DNA of 43,660 nt, taken from contig VBCK01000125.1 of NCBI GenBank assembly GCA_005882215.1, positions 1-43,660 on the forward strand. The letters are read 5' to 3'. This document shows positions 41,375-43,660 of this stretch, piece by piece. Position 1 is the first letter of the stretch, and the number at the start of each line of letters is the position of its first letter. The position numbers and the translations under genes are program-made. Below the pieces are notes generated by a model. That model was not told the DNA's origin, did not search any database, and saw nothing but the letters and a program-made list of their open reading frames with translations. This DNA comes from Betaproteobacteria bacterium. Its GTDB lineage: Bacteria; Pseudomonadota; Gammaproteobacteria; Burkholderiales; Burkholderiaceae_F.

Positions 41375-41416
41375 ACAAGATGTTGTAAGGTCGCGGCGAT
41401 TATCACAAGATGTTGT
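41375..41416. promoter_or_regulatory. Tandem ACAAGATGTTGT boxes, possible paired regulator site
   Basis: Two identical 12-mers, ACAA-gatg-TTGT, each an imperfect palindrome, start 30 bp apart, close to three helical turns. Paired palindromic boxes with such spacing are typical of NrdR sites before ribonucleotide reductase genes, but no nrd gene is here and the exact box sequence is not one I can confirm. Another regulator of SWIB or PAP2 is equally possible. Confidence 0.45.
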
Positions 41417-41594
41417 AGGTAGCTTGCGTCGCGAGACGCATGAGCATGGGGACGACCCGCAGCCGGCGGGCGCTCCAGGCCTGATCGGGACGGCCTTGCG
41501 GACACCAGGGCCACGACCCGGGTGATGTCGCGCAGTCGGCGCCGGGCGAGCCCCCGGCGCTCGGGCCGGCGCCGGTCCCGTATCGGACGACGGA

Positions 41595-41606
41595 TAGAAT
41601 CGCGCC
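41595..41606 (+). promoter_or_regulatory. -10 box placed for a leaderless PAP2 transcript
   Basis: TAGAAT (41595-41600) is followed by CGCGCC and the PAP2 ATG at 41607, the same arrangement as at mtnA. No Shine-Dalgarno sequence precedes the ATG and no good -35 is seen at 17 bp. Confidence 0.5.
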
Positions 41607-42410
41607 ATGTTTCGCGTGGCCCCGGCCCGGCTGCTGATCGCCACCGCGATCGGGTGCCTGCTTCTGGCGCTCCCGCTGCATGCGAGCGATTTCGACCGGA
41701 CCGCGTTCATGGCGATCAACGATGCGGCCTGGCGGTGGGGGCCGCCGGCCCTGTTCAGTTGCCTCACGATCCTGGGCCATGGTCTGAGCGCTGTGATGCT
41801 GCTGGCGCCGACGCTGCTGCGTGCGCCGAATCTGCTGATGGCGGGCCTGTTTGCAACCCCTGTCGCCATGGCGCTTTCGTGGCTACCCAAGGGGCTGATC
41901 GATTCTCCCAGGCCGGCAGCGGTTCTGGATCCGGCGTCGATCCACGTCGTCGGACTGCGGCTGGCCGGACACAACTCGTTTCCCTCGGGGCACACGATCA
42001 CGGCGTTCCTGGTCGTCGGGGTGCTGCTGGCGGGCGAGCGCGCAACGCGCCCGCGCCGGCCGGCGGCGATCGCGATCGTGCTGGTCGGGGTCGCGGTGGC
42101 CGCGTCGCGGATCGCGGTCGGTGCGCACTGGCCGTCGGACGCGCTCGCCGGGACGGGTCTGGGCCTGCTGGCCGGCGTGGCGGGCACGCAGATATCGCTG
42201 CGTTGGCGCATCGCTTCGCGACCCGTGGTGCAGGCGTTGCTGGCGCTGGTCGTACTGGTGTGCGCAGTCATACTGGCGCGGATCGACGTCGGCTATCCGC
42301 TGGCGCGGCCGCTACAGCTCGTGCTGGCGGCTCTCGGCGCGGCGGCAGCGGTGATCGCGCTCTGGCGCACCTGGGCCAGCCGCGCCCCCTCGGCCCGCAT
42401 CCCCGAATGA
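41607..42410 (+). CDS. PAP2-family phosphatase, integral membrane
   Basis: This 267-residue protein has about six membrane segments and the complete phosphatase motif set: KGLIDSPRP (Lys95 to Pro103), FPSGHT (PSGH at 126-129) and SRIAVGAHWPSD (Ser167, Arg168, His174). The family dephosphorylates lipid pyrophosphates such as undecaprenyl pyrophosphate, or lipid A phosphates. The stop overlaps the start of an ArnT-like glycosyltransferase (ATGA). A coupled PAP2 and ArnT-like enzyme suggests work on an undecaprenyl-linked sugar or on lipid A at the outer face of the inner membrane. C-terminal segments after residue 195 are extra hydrophobic helices. Confidence 0.9.
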   Translation: MFRVAPARLLIATAIGCLLLALPLHASDFDRTAFMAINDAAWRWGPPALFSCLTILGHGLSAVMLLAPTLLRAPNLLMAGLFATPVAMALSWLPKGLIDSPRPAAVLDPASIHVVGLRLAGHNSFPSGHTITAFLVVGVLLAGERATRPRRPAAIAIVLVGVAVAASRIAVGAHWPSDALAGTGLGLLAGVAGTQISLRWRIASRPVVQALLALVVLVCAVILARIDVGYPLARPLQLVLAALGAAAAVIALWRTWASRAPSARIPE

Positions 42411-43660
42411 ACGACAGCACGGCGCCCGATCAGCGCCTGCAATTTGCCGTGCTGATCGCGGCGGCGCTGCTGCTGGTGCCGGCGCTGGGACTGCCGCCTC
42501 TGTTCGACGTCGACGAGGGCGCGTTCGGCGAAGCCACGCGCGAGATGCTGGCCAGCGGCGACTGGCTGTCGACCACGCTCAATGGCGCGCCGCGCTTCGA
42601 CAAGCCGATCCTGATCTACTGGCTGCAGGCGGCCAGCGTCAGCGTGCTGGGCTTGAACGAATTCGCGCTGCGGCTGCCATCGGCGCTGGCCGCGCTGGGC
42701 TGGATCGCCGCGATCGGACGGTTCGCCTCCGCCAGGCTAGGCGCCGAGACCGGCGGCCTCGCGGCCTGGATCGCGGCAACCTGTATCGGCGTTGTGGTGA
42801 TCGCGCACGCGGCGACCGCCGACGCGCTGCTCAATGCGTTGCTGGCGGCCGCGATGCTGGACGCCTGGCGCTTCGTCGAGGACGGCAGCCGCGGCGCGCT
42901 GCGGCGTATGTACGTGTGGATCGGCCTGGGCGTGCTGACCAAGGGGCCGATCGCGGCGCTGATCCCGGTGGCGGTCACGCTGCTGTATGCGCTGCTGTCG
43001 GGGCGCCTGCGCGAGTGGCGCAAAGCCGCGTTCGATCCCGTCGGCTGGCTGCTGCTGGCCGCGATCGTCGCCCCCTGGTATGGGTATGCACTGCACGTGC
43101 ACGGCCGCGCCTTCGTCGAGGGTTTCTTCGTCAAGCACAACCTGCAGCGCTTCGGCGGCACGCTGGAAGGCCACTCCGGCAGCATCGTTTACTACGTGAT
43201 CGTGGTGCCGCTGCTGCTGCTGCCGTGGACCGGGCTGCTGGTGCCCGCGCTGCGCGCCGCCCGCGACGAATGGCGCATCGGCCTCACCCGCTACTTGTGG
43301 CTGTGGTTCGCCTTCGTGCTCGTCTTCTTCTCCGTCTCGGGCACCAAGCTGCCGCATTACGCGCTGTATGGGCTGACACCACTTTTCTTTCTCGCGGCCA
43401 TGCACCGCGCCGACCTGGGCGCCGGCCGGCTGGCGCGGGTGACCGCGGCACTGCTGCTGGCACTGATGCCTGCGCTACCTTGGATCGCGCAGCGCTGGGC
43501 GCTCGGCGCCACCGGTCCGCGCACCGCGTACTACGCGGCCCTGGCGCAGCACGCGCTGCAGGCGGCTCCGTGGTCCTTCTACGCGATCACTGGGTGCGCC
43601 TGCGCGATCGGCATCGCAGCGCTCTGCGCTCCCCGCTGGCCCACGTGGTACAGGCTCGCG
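42407..43660 (+). CDS. ArnT-like glycosyltransferase (GT-C, PMT_2 type), cut by window edge
   Basis: An ATG at 42407 opens a frame of 418 codons without stop to the right edge. The N-terminus carries the GT-C signature with the catalytic acidic pair: LFDVDEGAFGEATREMLASGDW (Asp and Glu near residues 38-41), then RFDKPILIYWLQ. Later parts (LTKGPIAALIPVAVTLLY, APWYGYALHVHG, VSGTKLPHYALYGLTPL) match ArnT and related lipid-linked sugar transferases. These enzymes use undecaprenyl-phosphate sugars on the periplasmic side. The gene is coupled to PAP2. The sugar is unknown; no aminoarabinose genes (arnA, arnB, arnC) are in view. Confidence 0.9.
   Translation, partial: MNDSTAPDQRLQFAVLIAAALLLVPALGLPPLFDVDEGAFGEATREMLASGDWLSTTLNGAPRFDKPILIYWLQAASVSVLGLNEFALRLPSALAALGWIAAIGRFASARLGAETGGLAAWIAATCIGVVVIAHAATADALLNALLAAAMLDAWRFVEDGSRGALRRMYVWIGLGVLTKGPIAALIPVAVTLLYALLSGRLREWRKAAFDPVGWLLLAAIVAPWYGYALHVHGRAFVEGFFVKHNLQRFGGTLEGHSGSIVYYVIVVPLLLLPWTGLLVPALRAARDEWRIGLTRYLWLWFAFVLVFFSVSGTKLPHYALYGLTPLFFLAAMHRADLGAGRLARVTAALLLALMPALPWIAQRWALGATGPRTAYYAALAQHALQAAPWSFYAITGCACAIGIAALCAPRWPTWYRLA

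Larger units (their letters stand above)
41149..41606. other. 458-bp intergenic region with a repeat pair, a hairpin and a leaderless -10
   Basis: I see no convincing gene here; the short frames lack ribosome sites and known motifs. Three elements stand out: two copies of ACAAGATGTTGT 30 bp apart (41375-41386 and 41405-41416), an 8-bp stem GCGCCGGG/CCCGGCGC with a 6-base loop (41539-41560), and a TAGAAT box six bases before the PAP2 start. The region separates the divergent SWIB and PAP2 genes. Confidence 0.6.

Noticed and set aside
41229-41525. A 98-codon plus-strand frame in the SWIB-PAP2 gap
   Set aside because: It has no ribosome site, contains the regulatory repeat pair (giving LQDVV/SQDVV by translation of the repeats) and has no recognisable domain.

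Overview
The window is GC-rich DNA with dense, head-to-tail, often overlapping genes (ATGA or GTGA junctions). Gene content points to a betaproteobacterium, probably Burkholderiales: Liv-type ABC and TRAP uptake systems, several acyl-CoA enzymes, a beta-class glutathione transferase, CYTH-CHAD and a SWIB protein with a histone-H1-like tail. This placement is inferred from gene content only. I see no rRNA, tRNA, CRISPR array, transposase, integrase or replication origin.

Layout. (1) 1-10716, minus strand: one continuous run of ten genes. In transcription order it holds an AMP-forming acyl-CoA ligase, livG, livF, two near-identical branched-chain-type binding proteins, livH, livM, an osmoprotectant-type binding-protein/permease fusion, a cupin fused to a truncated sarcosine-oxidase-like protein, and a methyltransferase cut by the left edge. 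It reads as uptake of a carboxylic acid followed by CoA activation, with a betaine/N-methyl-amine flavour at its distal end. (2) 10889-12219, plus strand: a LysE-family exporter and an exported protein with proline-rich repeats. (3) 12283-16334, minus strand: a TRAP transporter with two binding proteins. It is divergent from a MmgE/PrpD protein and a D-2-hydroxyacid dehydrogenase (16423-18879, plus strand). (4) 18836-29518, minus strand: a nine-gene fatty-acid/acyl-CoA operon that starts with a TetR regulator. It encodes acyl-CoA dehydrogenase, FadN-type HAD/ECH, thiolase, enoyl-CoA hydratase, PaaI-type thioesterase and an HSDL2-like SDR, and ends with a Tat-exported thiamine-diphosphate enzyme and a monohaem cytochrome c. 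(5) 29562-36030: a truncated LysR remnant, a beta-class GST, an NDP-forming acyl-CoA synthetase/GNAT fusion (minus), mtnA plus a FucA-like aldolase (a probable MTA/5-deoxyadenosine 'DHAP shunt' pair), and a degenerate EAL protein. (6) 36053-43660: CYTH-CHAD and an MFS carrier (minus), a small lipoprotein and an HNH endonuclease (plus), a trypsin-like protein and the SWIB protein (minus), then a PAP2 phosphatase and an ArnT-like glycosyltransferase that runs off the right edge.

The most distinctive features are the exported ThDP enzyme plus cytochrome c at the end of a beta-oxidation operon, the cupin/FAD-oxidase chimera lacking its dinucleotide-binding half, the LysR remnant running into the TetR operator, the Walker A Lys-to-Arg change in LivF, the synthetase/GNAT fusion that keeps its catalytic His, and leaderless starts (-10 box, six bases, ATG) in the right third. 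All functions are inferred from reading the sequence; no database search was run.
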